64,000 nucleotides of DNA from Pseudomonas sp. DY-1 (GTDB lineage: Bacteria > Pseudomonadota > Gammaproteobacteria > Pseudomonadales > Pseudomonadaceae): assembly GCF_003626975.1 (NCBI RefSeq), contig NZ_CP032616.1:248001-312000 (forward strand), read 5' to 3'. Below, in pieces: positions 26,566 through 35,392 of this stretch (its first letter is position 1; each line of letters opens with the position of its first letter). The notes below the pieces were generated by a model. It saw only the letters and a program-made list of their open reading frames with translations. It did no database searches and had not been told where the DNA came from. The position numbers were made by a program, and so were the translations under genes.

Positions 26566-27399
26566 ATGGGTAGTATGCATCCCGTACAGGTGATCGCGGT
26601 GACCGGCGGCAAGGGCGGCGTCGGCAAGACCAACGTGTCCGTGAACCTCTCGCTGGCCCTGGCTGATCTTGGCCGTCGCGTCATGTTGCTGGACGCCGAC
26701 CTCGGCCTGGCCAACGTCGACGTCCTGCTCGGCCTCACCGCCAAGCGCACCCTGGCCGATGTGATCAATGGCGAATGCGACCTGCGCGACGTGCTGTTGC
26801 AGGGACCGGGGGGCATTCGTATCGTCCCGGCCGCCTCCGGCACCCAGAGCATGGTGCAGCTTTCGCCCATGCAGCACGCCGGCCTGATCCAGGCATTCAG
26901 TGAAATCAGCGACAACCTCGATGTGCTGGTGATCGACACCGCCGCCGGCATCGGCGATTCCGTGGTCAGCTTCGTCCGGGCAGCGCAGGAAGTGATAGTG
27001 GTCGTCTGCGACGAACCGACTTCCATCACCGACGCCTACGCGCTGATCAAGCTGCTCAACCGCGATTACGGCATGAACCGCTTCCGCGTGCTGGCCAACA
27101 TGGCCCACAGCCCGCAGGAAGGGCGCAACCTGTTCGCCAAACTGACCAAGGTTACCGACCGTTTCCTCGACGTCGCCCTGCAGTACGTGGGTGCCGTGCC
27201 CTACGACGAGTCGGTGCGCAAGGCCGTGCAGAAGCAGCGCGCGGTCTATGAAGCCTTCCCGCGTTCGAAGTGCTCCCTGGCCTTCAAGGCCATCGCGCAG
27301 AAGGTCGACAGCTGGCCGCTACCGGCCAATCCGCGGGGCCACCTGGAGTTCTTCGTCGAGCGGCTGGTCCGGCAGCCGTCTGCGGAAACCCCTGTATGA
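26566..27399 (+). CDS. fleN: ParA/MinD-type ATPase FleN (FlhG), flagellar number regulator
   Basis: A 277-residue ATPase with the deviant Walker A KGGVGKT at 16-22 and MinD-type motifs (LDADLGLANVDVLLG, VIDTAAGIGDSVVSF). FleN binds FleQ and blocks its activity, keeping one polar flagellum; FleN also modulates FleQ response to c-di-GMP. The C-terminus (PANPRGHLEFFVERLV) is the amphipathic end seen in Pseudomonas FleN. Its TGA overlaps the fliA ATG. The 70-base gap from flhF contains a small GC-rich hairpin (26506-26526). Confidence 0.96.
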   Translation: MGSMHPVQVIAVTGGKGGVGKTNVSVNLSLALADLGRRVMLLDADLGLANVDVLLGLTAKRTLADVINGECDLRDVLLQGPGGIRIVPAASGTQSMVQLSPMQHAGLIQAFSEISDNLDVLVIDTAAGIGDSVVSFVRAAQEVIVVVCDEPTSITDAYALIKLLNRDYGMNRFRVLANMAHSPQEGRNLFAKLTKVTDRFLDVALQYVGAVPYDESVRKAVQKQRAVYEAFPRSKCSLAFKAIAQKVDSWPLPANPRGHLEFFVERLVRQPSAETPV

Positions 27400-28142
27400 C
27401 ACCCGCCACGGGGCTGCGTATGTACGGCAAGGCACAGGCAAGGGATTCGCAACATCAGTTGATCGAGCGCTATGCCCCCCTGGTCAAGCGCATCGCCTAT
27501 CACCTGCTCGCGCGCCTGCCGGCCAGCGTTCAGGTGGAAGACTTGATGCAGTCCGGGATGATCGGGTTGCTCGAGGCCTCGAAGAAATACGACGGTAGCA
27601 AGGGCGCCAGCTTCGAAACCTACGCCGGCATCCGCATCCGCGGGGCCATGCTCGACGAAGTCCGCAAGGGCGACTGGGCGCCGCGCTCGGTGCATCGCAA
27701 TACGCGCATGGTGAGTGATGCGATCCGCACCATCGAGGCCAGAACTGGCCGTGACGCTAAAGATCAGGAAGTTGCTGCCGAACTTGGATTGAGTCTCGAA
27801 GACTACTACGGCATCCTGAGCGACACCTTGGGCAGCCGCCTGTTCAGCTTCGACGACCTGTTGCAGGACGGCGAGCAGGGCGGCGTGCACGAGGACGCCG
27901 GTGTCACCCAATTCTCGCCTTCCCATGATCTGGAAGAAGATCGTTTCCAGGCCGCGCTGGCTGATGCCATCGCGAACCTGCCGGAGCGTGAGCGCCTGGT
28001 GCTGGCGCTGTATTACGACGAAGAACTGAACTTGAAGGAAATCGGTGAAGTGCTGGGGGTCAGCGAGTCGCGAGTCAGCCAGTTGCATAGCCAGTGCGCG
28101 GCACGTCTGCGCGCACGGCTGGGCGAATGGCGCGCGCGCTGA
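27396..28142 (+). CDS. fliA: Flagellar sigma factor FliA (sigma-28)
   Basis: A 248-residue sigma factor that transcribes late genes (flagellin, chemotaxis). Region 2 is LASVQVEDLMQSGMIGLLEA-like (residues 45-70), region 3 carries DEVRKGDWAPRSVHRNTR, and region 4 the HTH LNLKEIGEVLGVSESRVSQL. FlgM, its anti-sigma factor, is encoded elsewhere; HsbA in this window is its known antagonist-partner in P. aeruginosa. ATG 27396 overlaps the fleN stop by ATGA, so synthesis is coupled. Candidate target promoters are at 2125, 29319 and 35334. Confidence 0.97.
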   Translation: MTPATGLRMYGKAQARDSQHQLIERYAPLVKRIAYHLLARLPASVQVEDLMQSGMIGLLEASKKYDGSKGASFETYAGIRIRGAMLDEVRKGDWAPRSVHRNTRMVSDAIRTIEARTGRDAKDQEVAAELGLSLEDYYGILSDTLGSRLFSFDDLLQDGEQGGVHEDAGVTQFSPSHDLEEDRFQAALADAIANLPERERLVLALYYDEELNLKEIGEVLGVSESRVSQLHSQCAARLRARLGEWRAR

Positions 28143-28213
28143 GCGGTACACCGCTTTCGGATTTGAATGGCGTCCCCGGCAAGAGGGGCGTTTGAGACTG
28201 TACGGAGGTCGAC

Positions 28214-28600
28214 TTGGACAAGAACATGAAAATCCTCATCGTTGATGATTTCTCGACGATGAGACGCATCATCAAGAACCTCTTGCGCGACTTGGGATTC
28301 ACCAATACCGCCGAAGCGGACGACGGCACCACCGCCCTGCCGATGCTGCACAGCGGAAACTTCGACTTCCTCGTGACCGACTGGAACATGCCTGGCATGA
28401 CCGGTATCGATCTGCTGCGCGCGGTACGCGCCGATGAGCGCCTTAAGCACCTGCCGGTCCTGATGGTGACTGCCGAGGCCAAGCGCGACCAGATCATCGA
28501 AGCGGCTCAGGCCGGTGTGAACGGCTATGTGGTCAAGCCTTTCACTGCCCAGGTCCTGAAAGAAAAAATCGAGAAGATCTTCGAGCGGGTCAACGGCTGA
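28214..28600 (+). CDS. cheY: Chemotaxis response regulator CheY
   Basis: A single receiver domain that carries phosphate from CheA to FliM. Acceptor Asp56 ([11 protein letters not shown]), the acidic pair DD at 11-12, Thr in MVTAEAK and Lys in VVKPFTA are all present. Start choice: TTG 28214 sits five bases after GGAGG and gives 128 residues with an N-terminus ([12 protein letters not shown]) that aligns with E. coli CheY; ATG 28226 (124 residues, usual database start) has no ribosome site at a good distance. cheZ follows after 20 bases. Confidence 0.95.
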   Translation: MDKNMKILIVDDFSTMRRIIKNLLRDLGFTNTAEADDGTTALPMLHSGNFDFLVTDWNMPGMTGIDLLRAVRADERLKHLPVLMVTAEAKRDQIIEAAQAGVNGYVVKPFTAQVLKEKIEKIFERVNG

Positions 28601-28620
28601 ATGTCAGCCGCGAGGGCACC

Positions 28621-29409
28621 ATGGACCAGAAAGAACACCTGCTGGGAGACTTCGAGTCGACCCTGAAAGTCCGTGCGCGGGAATTGGTGGATAGCCTCGA
28701 GAAAGGCAACTTCACCGACGCCGTGCAACTCATCCACGAACTCAATCACGTCCGTGATCGCGGCCTCTACCAGGAAGTCGGCAAGCTCACTCGTGAGTTG
28801 CACAACGCCATCGTCAACTTCCAGATCGACCCGCATCTGCCCCATGCCCAGGAAATGTCGCAGATCGCCGATGCGACTGACCGTCTTTCCTATGTGGTGC
28901 AAATGACCGAGAAGGCCGCCAACCGCACCATGGATCTGGTGGAGGAAAGCGCGCCACTGCTCAACGGCCTGAGCGACGAAGCCCAGAAGCTGGGTGAGGA
29001 ATGGAGCCGCTTCATGCGTCGGGAAATCGGTGCGGACGGATTCCGTGACCTGGCCCGCCGCATCGAGCAGTTCCTCGCCCGCAGCCAGCGCGATACCGAT
29101 GCGCTGTCCGGCAAGCTCAACGACATTCTGCTCGCGCAGGACTACCAGGACCTCACCGGCCAGGTGATCAAGCGCGTGACCCAGCTGGTTACCGAAGTGG
29201 AGAGCAACCTGGTCAAGCTGGTGATGATGGCCAGCCAGGTAGATCGCTACGCCGGCATCGAGCACGACCACGACGCGCTGCGCGTTGAGCTGGAACAACA
29301 AAAAAATCCTTCCAGGGGTGAAGGTCCGCAGATCCATGCCGATATACGTGAGGACGTAGTGTCCGGACAGGACGACGTCGACGATCTGCTATCCAGCCTT
29401 GGGTTTTAG
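28621..29409 (+). CDS. cheZ: Chemotaxis protein phosphatase CheZ
   Basis: A 262-residue, long helical-hairpin phosphatase that removes phosphate from CheY-P. The active-site region ILLAQDYQDLTGQVIKRV holds the conserved Asp and Gln. The C-terminal end VDDLLSSLGF is the CheY-binding tail, tethered by a flexible polar linker (about 225-250). GAGGGCACC precedes ATG 28621. cheA starts 14 bases after its stop; a possible sigma-28 box for cheA lies within its last 90 bases. Confidence 0.95.
   Translation: MDQKEHLLGDFESTLKVRARELVDSLEKGNFTDAVQLIHELNHVRDRGLYQEVGKLTRELHNAIVNFQIDPHLPHAQEMSQIADATDRLSYVVQMTEKAANRTMDLVEESAPLLNGLSDEAQKLGEEWSRFMRREIGADGFRDLARRIEQFLARSQRDTDALSGKLNDILLAQDYQDLTGQVIKRVTQLVTEVESNLVKLVMMASQVDRYAGIEHDHDALRVELEQQKNPSRGEGPQIHADIREDVVSGQDDVDDLLSSLGF
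29319..29345 (+). promoter_or_regulatory. Possible FliA promoter for cheA, inside the end of cheZ
   Basis: TGAAG (29319-29323), then GCCGATAT at 29338-29345, with 15 bases between TGAA and GCCG. One mismatch in each element against TAAA...GCCGATAA. It lies 78 bases before cheA. FliA dependence of cheAB-motCD is reported for P. aeruginosa. The 7-mer GCCGATA occurs by chance elsewhere in the window, so this is tentative. Confidence 0.4.
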
Positions 29410-29423
29410 GGAGCACTCCACTT

Positions 29424-31655
29424 ATGAGCTTCGACGCCGATGAAGAAATCCTCCAGGACTTCCTGGTAGAGGCCGGCGAGATTCTGGAGCAACTGTCCGA
29501 GCAGCTGGTCGAGCTGGAAAGCCGCCCGGACGACATGGACCTGCTCAACGCGATTTTCCGTGGTTTCCATACCGTGAAAGGCGGAGCTGGCTTCCTCCAG
29601 CTCAATGCGCTGGTGGAGTGCTGCCACATCGCCGAGAACGTTTTCGACATCCTGCGCAAGGGCGAGCGCCGCGTGGATGCCGAGCTGATGGACGTGGTGC
29701 TTCAGGCCCTGGACACGGTCAATGAAATGTTCCGCGAAGTACGTGAGCGCAGCGAACCGACGCCTGCGACTCGGGAACTGCTGGCTGCCTTGTCGCGTCT
29801 CGCTGAGCCGGCAGGCGCCGAGCCCGTGGTTGCTTCTTCGGTAGCTCCTGCTTCGGTGATCGTGGAGTCGGCTCCCGTCGAAGCGAAAGCCGATATCACC
29901 GACAGCGAGTTCGAGCAGTTGCTCGACGCGCTGGGCGATAACGCTGGTGGTGCCGCTGAGCCGGTTGCAGCCACTGCCGATGAAATCACTGACGACGAAT
30001 TCGAAGCGCTGCTCGACCAGTTGCACGGCAAGGGCAAGTTCGTAGCTGCGGTTGAACCGGAAGCCGCCGTTGCGGCCAGCACCCCGGTGAGCGCCCTGGC
30101 GAGTGCTGGCGCGGGCGACGAAATTTCTGACGACGAGTTCGAGGACCTGCTGGACCAGCTGCATGGCAAGGGCAAGTTCAATGGCGCCGCTGAAGTCGCT
30201 GCCATCGCCCCGGCCGCTCCCGTCGTACCGGACGTACCAGCGAGCGGTGAAAACATCACCGATGACGAGTTCGAAGCGCTGCTCGATCAGTTGCACGGCA
30301 AGGGCAAGTTCAACGGTGCTACTGAAGAGCCGGCCGCGACCCCCGCTGTCAGCCGTCCTTCCCCCGTCGCTGCTCCAGCTCCAGTTGCCAGACCCGCTGC
30401 CAAGACCGAGCCGGCCTCGGCACCTCGTCAGTCCGCTGCACCTGCCGCCGCTGGTAATGGCGCTGCCGGTCCCGCAGTGGCCAGTGAGGCGGAAACCACC
30501 GTACGGGTGGATACCGCGCGCCTGGACGAGATCATGAACATGGTCGGCGAGCTGGTACTGGTGCGTAACCGTCTGGTACGCCTGGGCTCCAACAGCGGCG
30601 ACGAGTCCATGGCCAAGGCCGTGTCCAACCTGGACGTGGTCACCGCCGACCTGCAGACCGCGGTGATGAAAACGCGGATGCAGCCGATCAAGAAAGTCTT
30701 CGGCCGTTTCCCGCGGCTGGTTCGTGACCTGGCGCGAAACCTGAAGAAGGAAATCAACCTCGAGCTGGTGGGCGAGGAAACCGACCTGGACAAGAACCTG
30801 GTCGAAGCCCTGGCCGATCCGCTGGTGCACCTGGTGCGCAACGCCGTCGACCACGGCATCGAATCGCCCGAAGAGCGCGAGGCCGCTGGCAAGCCGCGCA
30901 CTGGCCGCGTTGTCCTCTCTGCCGAGCAGGAAGGCGACCACATCCTTCTGATGATCACCGACGACGGCAAGGGCATGGATGCGGCCGTACTTCGCGCCAA
31001 GGCCGTGGAGAAGGGGCTGCTGGACAAGGATGCCGCCGAACGCCTGACTGAGCTGGAGTGCTACAACCTGATCTTCGCCCCGGGCTTCTCAACCAAGACC
31101 GAGATTTCCGATGTGTCTGGCCGCGGCGTCGGCATGGACGTGGTGAAGACCAAGATTTCCCAGCTCAACGGCACGGTGAACGTGTTCTCTCAGAAGGGCT
31201 CGGGCTCGAAGATCGTCATCAAGGTCCCGCTGACCCTGGCGATCATGCCGACGCTGATGGTGATGCTGGGCAACCAGGCTTTCGCCTTCCCGCTGGTGAA
31301 CGTCAACGAGATCTTCCACCTGGACCTGTCGCGCACCAACGTGGTGGACGGCCAGGAAGTCGTGATCGTCCGCGACAAGGCCCTGCCGCTCTTCTACCTC
31401 AAACGCTGGCTGGTGCGAGATGCCGCCGTTGAGGAGCAGGGGGAGGGCCACGTTGTGATCCTTTCCGTGGGCACCCAACGCATTGGCTTCGTGGTCGACC
31501 AACTGGTGGGTCAGGAAGAAGTGGTGATCAAGCCACTGGGCAAGATGCTCCAGGGAACGCCGGGCATGTCCGGCGCCACCATTACCGGCGACGGCCGTAT
31601 CGCACTGATCCTCGACGTGCCGAGCATGCTCAAGCATTACGCACGCCGTGGTTGA
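29424..31655 (+). CDS. cheA: Chemotaxis histidine kinase CheA (F6 type, linker repeats in place of P2)
   Basis: A 743-residue kinase. P1 (Hpt) domain 1-110 with His49 in [10 protein letters not shown]; a long Ala/Pro/Glu-rich linker (about 111-355) holding four copies of a helical motif, three nearly identical; P3 dimerisation (about 360-425); P4 ATPase ([28 protein letters not shown]); P5 CheW-like end. No globular P2 CheY-binding domain is visible. In Vibrio the equivalent linker is the LID that binds ParC and ParP, both encoded downstream here. Operon: cheY-cheZ-cheA-cheB-motC-motD-parC-parP-cheW. Confidence 0.96.
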   Translation: MSFDADEEILQDFLVEAGEILEQLSEQLVELESRPDDMDLLNAIFRGFHTVKGGAGFLQLNALVECCHIAENVFDILRKGERRVDAELMDVVLQALDTVNEMFREVRERSEPTPATRELLAALSRLAEPAGAEPVVASSVAPASVIVESAPVEAKADITDSEFEQLLDALGDNAGGAAEPVAATADEITDDEFEALLDQLHGKGKFVAAVEPEAAVAASTPVSALASAGAGDEISDDEFEDLLDQLHGKGKFNGAAEVAAIAPAAPVVPDVPASGENITDDEFEALLDQLHGKGKFNGATEEPAATPAVSRPSPVAAPAPVARPAAKTEPASAPRQSAAPAAAGNGAAGPAVASEAETTVRVDTARLDEIMNMVGELVLVRNRLVRLGSNSGDESMAKAVSNLDVVTADLQTAVMKTRMQPIKKVFGRFPRLVRDLARNLKKEINLELVGEETDLDKNLVEALADPLVHLVRNAVDHGIESPEEREAAGKPRTGRVVLSAEQEGDHILLMITDDGKGMDAAVLRAKAVEKGLLDKDAAERLTELECYNLIFAPGFSTKTEISDVSGRGVGMDVVKTKISQLNGTVNVFSQKGSGSKIVIKVPLTLAIMPTLMVMLGNQAFAFPLVNVNEIFHLDLSRTNVVDGQEVVIVRDKALPLFYLKRWLVRDAAVEEQGEGHVVILSVGTQRIGFVVDQLVGQEEVVIKPLGKMLQGTPGMSGATITGDGRIALILDVPSMLKHYARRG
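29982..30311 (+). repeat. Three near-identical 20-codon repeats in the CheA linker
   Basis: Copies at 29982-30041, 30120-30179 and 30252-30311 encode residues 187-206, 233-252 and 277-296, each containing DEFE(A/D)[12 protein letters not shown] fourth, decayed copy ([15 protein letters not shown], residues 157-171) precedes them. Spacers are Ala/Pro/Val rich and differ from each other, so the motif itself, not the whole unit, is conserved. Bases are also similar between copies, which invites slippage or recombination. Confidence 0.9.
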
Positions 31656-31699
31656 TCTGGGGTGGCCGGGAACGGCCGCCCGCTAGGAGCTTTTTTCTT

Positions 31700-32812
31700 A
31701 TGGCAGTCAAGGTTCTGGTGGTGGATGACTCCGGGTTCTTCCGCCGCCGCGTCACGGAAATTCTTTCTTCCGACCCCAATATCCAGGTGGTGGGCACTGC
31801 CACCAATGGCCGCGAAGCCATTGACCAGGCACTGGCGCTCAAACCCGATGTCATCACCATGGATTACGAGATGCCGATGATGGACGGCATCACCGCAGTG
31901 CGGCACATCATGCAGCGCTGCCCGACGCCGGTCATGATGTTCTCCTCGCTGACCCACGAAGGCGCCCGCGTCACTCTCGATGCCCTGGATGCTGGCGCGG
32001 TGGATTTCCTGCCGAAGAATTTCGAGGACATCTCGCGCACCCCCGAGAAGGTCAAGCAACTGCTTTGCGAGAAAGTGCACAGCATCGCTCGCAGCAACCG
32101 CCGCTACAGCAGCTTCAGTGCCCCGGCGCAACCGGCTTATGCGGCCCCGGCAGCTGCCGCCAGCATCCCGGCGCGCCCGGCTCATGCCCCGGCGCAGCCC
32201 AGCCATGCTGCACCGGCAACGCCGGCAGCCTCCGCCGCCCCAAAGCGTAAGGCCTACCGGTTGGTGGCGATTGGCACCTCCACCGGCGGGCCGGTTGCCC
32301 TGCAACGTGTACTCACCCAGCTGCCGGCCAATTTTCCGGCCCCCCTGGTATTGGTCCAGCACATGCCGGCGGCCTTCACCAAGGCTTTTGCCGAACGTCT
32401 GGACAAGCTTTGCCGGATTACCGTCAAGGAAGCGGAGGATGGTGACGTCCTGCGTCCGGGCCTGGCCCTGCTCGCACCCGGTGGCAAGCAGATGATGGTC
32501 GACACGCGTGGCGTGGTGCGCATCCTCCCCGGCGACGAGCGCCTGAACTACAAGCCCTGCGTGGACATCACCTTTGGCTCGGCTGCCAAGGCCTACAATG
32601 ACAAGGTCCTGGCGGTGGTGCTGACCGGCATGGGCGCCGATGGTCGCGAAGGTGCGCGCCTGCTCAAGCAGGGCGGCAGCCAGATATGGGCACAGGATGA
32701 AGCCAGCTGCGTGATCTACGGCATGCCCATGGCAGTGGTGAAGGCCAACCTGGCCGATGCGGTCTATGGCCTGGACGATATTGGCCGCCACCTGGTCGAG
32801 GCGTGCATGTAA
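31700..32812 (+). CDS. cheB: Chemoreceptor methylesterase CheB
   Basis: A 370-residue protein: receiver (1-125) with Asp55 in [11 protein letters not shown], an Ala/Pro linker (about 135-185), and the catalytic domain with Ser of [13 protein letters not shown], His of [10 protein letters not shown] and Asp of [11 protein letters not shown]. It removes methyl groups and deamidates Gln on chemoreceptors when phosphorylated by CheA. ATG 31700 follows TAGGAGC by nine bases; an upstream in-frame start is not supported. No cheR is in the window; in Pseudomonas it lies elsewhere with cheV. Confidence 0.95.
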   Translation: MAVKVLVVDDSGFFRRRVTEILSSDPNIQVVGTATNGREAIDQALALKPDVITMDYEMPMMDGITAVRHIMQRCPTPVMMFSSLTHEGARVTLDALDAGAVDFLPKNFEDISRTPEKVKQLLCEKVHSIARSNRRYSSFSAPAQPAYAAPAAAASIPARPAHAPAQPSHAAPATPAASAAPKRKAYRLVAIGTSTGGPVALQRVLTQLPANFPAPLVLVQHMPAAFTKAFAERLDKLCRITVKEAEDGDVLRPGLALLAPGGKQMMVDTRGVVRILPGDERLNYKPCVDITFGSAAKAYNDKVLAVVLTGMGADGREGARLLKQGGSQIWAQDEASCVIYGMPMAVVKANLADAVYGLDDIGRHLVEACM

Positions 32813-32828
32813 TGGAGAAACCCAGGTA

Positions 32829-33569
32829 ATGGATGTACTGAGCCTCATCGGGGTAATCCTGGCCTTCGTCGCCATCATCGGCGGCAATTACCTCGAAGGC
32901 GGCCATGCCGCAGCCCTGCTCAACGGACCTGCGGCACTCATCGTTCTGGGTGGCACCCTGGGCGCGGCTTTCCTGCAGACGCCCATGAGCATCTTCAAGC
33001 GAGCGCTGGCCATCTTCCGCTGGATTCTCTTTCCACCCCAAGTGGACCTCGCCGGTGGCATCACTCGTGTGGTGAACTGGAGCATGACCGCGCGCAAGGA
33101 GGGCTTGCTGGGCCTGGAACCGGTCGCCGACAGCGAACCCGACCCATTCGCTCGCAAGGGCCTGCAACTGCTGGTGGATGGCGCAGAACCGGAATCCATC
33201 CGCAGCATCCTCGAGGTTGATCTCTTCACCCAGGAGGGGCGCGACCTGCAAGCTGCCAAGGTATTCGAGAGCATGGGCGGCTACGCACCCACCATCGGCA
33301 TCATCGGTGCCGTCATGGGCCTGATCCACGTAATGGGCAACCTGGCAGACCCCAGCCAACTGGGGGGCGGTATAGCGGTGGCCTTCGTCGCTACCATCTA
33401 CGGCGTCGGTTTCGCCAACCTGCTGCTTCTGCCCATCGGCAACAAGCTGAAGTCCATCGCCATTCGCCAGTCGCGTTACCGCGAAATGCTGCTGGAGGGC
33501 ATCCTCTCCATCGCCGAAGGCGAGAACCCGCGATCGATCGAACTCAAGCTGCAAGGCTTCATGGATTGA
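32829..33569 (+). CDS. motC: Flagellar stator protein MotC (MotA/PomA family)
   Basis: A 246-residue proton-channel subunit with four membrane helices (about 3-24, 32-52, 150-172, 182-205) and a cytoplasmic loop that meets FliG. The family signature TIGIIGAVMGLIHVMGNLAD lies before helix three. MotCD is the second stator of P. aeruginosa, needed for swarming and motion in viscous media and displaced at high c-di-GMP. ATG 32829 is the start of MDVLSLIGV; an upstream frame within cheB is rejected. Confidence 0.95.
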   Translation: MDVLSLIGVILAFVAIIGGNYLEGGHAAALLNGPAALIVLGGTLGAAFLQTPMSIFKRALAIFRWILFPPQVDLAGGITRVVNWSMTARKEGLLGLEPVADSEPDPFARKGLQLLVDGAEPESIRSILEVDLFTQEGRDLQAAKVFESMGGYAPTIGIIGAVMGLIHVMGNLADPSQLGGGIAVAFVATIYGVGFANLLLLPIGNKLKSIAIRQSRYREMLLEGILSIAEGENPRSIELKLQGFMD

Positions 33570-33579
33570 GGAACGGGCC

Positions 33580-34467
33580 ATGGCGCGCAGGCGGCATCAG
33601 GAAGAACATGAGAATCACGAACGCTGGCTGGTGTCCTACGCGGACTTCATCACTCTGCTGTTCGCCTTCTTCGTGGTGATGTACTCCATCTCCTCGATCA
33701 ACGAGGGCAAGTACAAGATCCTTTCGGAAACCTTGGTCGGCGTGTTCAACCAGCCCGACCGCTCGATCAAGCCGATCCCGGTAGGCGAGGAAAAGCCGCG
33801 TACCACCGAGCCTGACCGCAGCATGGTGGAAGAGAGCGAGCGTAGCCAGAGCTCGATCGACGATCCGGGTGCCGATCCGCTGCAAGAGATCGCCCAGAGC
33901 GTACGCGATGCCTTCGGCGACTTGATCAAATCCGAGCAGTTGAATGTGCGCGGTAACGAACTCTGGGTGGAGATCGAGATGAACTCCAGTCTGCTGTTTC
34001 CCAGTGGTGACGCCGTTCCCAATGACGTGGCTTTCACCTTGATCGAGAAAGTCGCCAGGATTCTGGCGCCCTACGACAATCCTGTTCACGTCGAAGGTTT
34101 CACTGACAACCTGCCCATTGCCACCTCGCAGTTCCCCTCCAATTGGGAGCTTTCCACGGCGCGTGCCGCCAGCATCGTGCGCATGCTGGCCATGGACGGT
34201 TTGGCGCCCCGCCGCCTGGCAGCGGTGGGCTATGGTGAGTTCCAGCCGGTTGCGGATAACGCCACGGCCGAAGGGCGCGCGCGCAATCGGCGCGTGGTGC
34301 TGGTGATCTCCCGCAATCTCGATGTGCGCCGCAGTGTCAGCGGCGTCGGTAGCGCCAATGCCAAGCCGGATGCCGCGCTGCAGAGGGCTGGCACGCAACC
34401 TGCACCAGCAGCGCCAGCACAGGCCCCTGCAGCGGGTGCCGTCAATTCCCCGTCACCTGCCCCATAG
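33580..34467 (+). CDS. motD: Flagellar stator protein MotD (MotB family, OmpA-like)
   Basis: A 295-residue partner of MotC. A basic N-terminus (MARRRHQEEHE) precedes one membrane helix (about 17-42) with the proton-carrying Asp in VSYADFITLLFAFF. The periplasmic OmpA-like domain (about 125-245) binds peptidoglycan (VEGFTDNLPIATSQFPSNWE; STARAASIVRML). The tail after about 260 is Ala/Pro/Gln rich. It starts 10 bases after motC. Confidence 0.95.
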   Translation: MARRRHQEEHENHERWLVSYADFITLLFAFFVVMYSISSINEGKYKILSETLVGVFNQPDRSIKPIPVGEEKPRTTEPDRSMVEESERSQSSIDDPGADPLQEIAQSVRDAFGDLIKSEQLNVRGNELWVEIEMNSSLLFPSGDAVPNDVAFTLIEKVARILAPYDNPVHVEGFTDNLPIATSQFPSNWELSTARAASIVRMLAMDGLAPRRLAAVGYGEFQPVADNATAEGRARNRRVVLVISRNLDVRRSVSGVGSANAKPDAALQRAGTQPAPAAPAQAPAAGAVNSPSPAP

Positions 34468-34516
34468 GGCAGGTTGAAAGTCTCGGCGCATCAGCGCAGC
34501 CGGGAGGATGAAGAAG

Positions 34517-35305
34517 ATGAGAGTCTGGGCAGTAGCCAACCAAAAAGGTGGAGTCGGCAAGACCACCACGTCCATCGCCCTGGCAGGTCTGCTGGCCGAT
34601 GCCGGCAAGCGCGTCGTGGTGGTTGACCTCGACCCCCACGGGTCGATGACCAGCTATTTCGGGCATGATCCGGACACGCTGGAACACAGCTGCTTCGACC
34701 TGTTCCTCAACCAGGGCAGCGTGCCCGATGGTTTGCCGCGCGAGCTGCTGCTGCAGACCAGCAACGAGCGCATCTCGCTGCTACCGTCCAGTACCGCACT
34801 TGCGACCCTCGAGCGCCAATCGCCGGGGCAGAATGGCCTCGGTCTGGTGATCGCCAAGAGCCTGGCGCAGCTCTGGCAGCAGTTCGACCACGCCATCATC
34901 GACAGCCCGCCGCTGCTCGGGGTGCTGATGGTCAACGCCCTGGCGGCCAGCCAGCAGCTGGTGATTCCGGTGCAGACCGAATTCCTTGCAGTGAAGGGCC
35001 TGGAACGCATGGTCAGCACGCTGAGCATGATCAACCGCTCGCGCAAGCAGGCTCTGCCCTACACCATCGTGCCGACGCTGTTCGACCGTCGGACCCAGGC
35101 GTCGCTCAATACCCTCAAAGTGCTGCGCAACAACTACCCGGAGAATCTCTGGCAGGCCTACATTCCGGTGGATACCCGACTGCGCGATGCCAGTCGCGCC
35201 GGCGTCACGCCGTCGCAGTACGACTCCAACAGCCGCGGCGTGATTGCCTACCGCGCTTTGCTCAAGCACCTGCTCAGCCAGCAACTGGCCACCCAGGTGG
35301 CCTGA
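34517..35305 (+). CDS. parC: ParA-family ATPase ParC, polar localisation of chemotaxis arrays
   Basis: A 262-residue ParA/Soj-type ATPase with Walker A KGGVGKTTT close to the N-terminus and DLDPHGSMTSYFG after it. In Vibrio and Pseudomonas the ParA-like protein of the F6 che cluster forms a polar focus that recruits the CheA-ParP array and secures its inheritance. ATG 34517 (MRVWAVANQ) is chosen; ATG 34508 lies only two bases from GGGAGG. The neighbours are motD and parP, its known partner. Confidence 0.9.
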   Translation: MRVWAVANQKGGVGKTTTSIALAGLLADAGKRVVVVDLDPHGSMTSYFGHDPDTLEHSCFDLFLNQGSVPDGLPRELLLQTSNERISLLPSSTALATLERQSPGQNGLGLVIAKSLAQLWQQFDHAIIDSPPLLGVLMVNALAASQQLVIPVQTEFLAVKGLERMVSTLSMINRSRKQALPYTIVPTLFDRRTQASLNTLKVLRNNYPENLWQAYIPVDTRLRDASRAGVTPSQYDSNSRGVIAYRALLKHLLSQQLATQVA

Positions 35306-35333
35306 GATGCGCTGCAACGCCGACTGCTGGAGC

Positions 35334-35361
35334 TCAAGTGAAGTGTGCCGCCTGCCGATAG
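35334..35361 (+). promoter_or_regulatory. Possible FliA promoter for parP-cheW
   Basis: TCAAG (35334-35338) and GCCGATAG (35354-35361), 16 bases between TCAA and GCCG. TCAAG...GCCGATA is the form described for Pseudomonas FliA promoters. It lies within the 87-base parC-parP gap, about 32 bases before parP. P. aeruginosa cheW is listed among FliA-dependent genes, which fits. Confidence 0.45.
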
Positions 35362-35392
35362 GCTCTACAGATCAATTCCGTGGGTTCCCAAC

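Noticed and set aside
28143..28213. Own promoter for cheYZ between fliA and cheY
   Set aside because: Only small GC dyads are visible; no -35/-10, sigma-54 or sigma-28 pair was found in these 71 bases.
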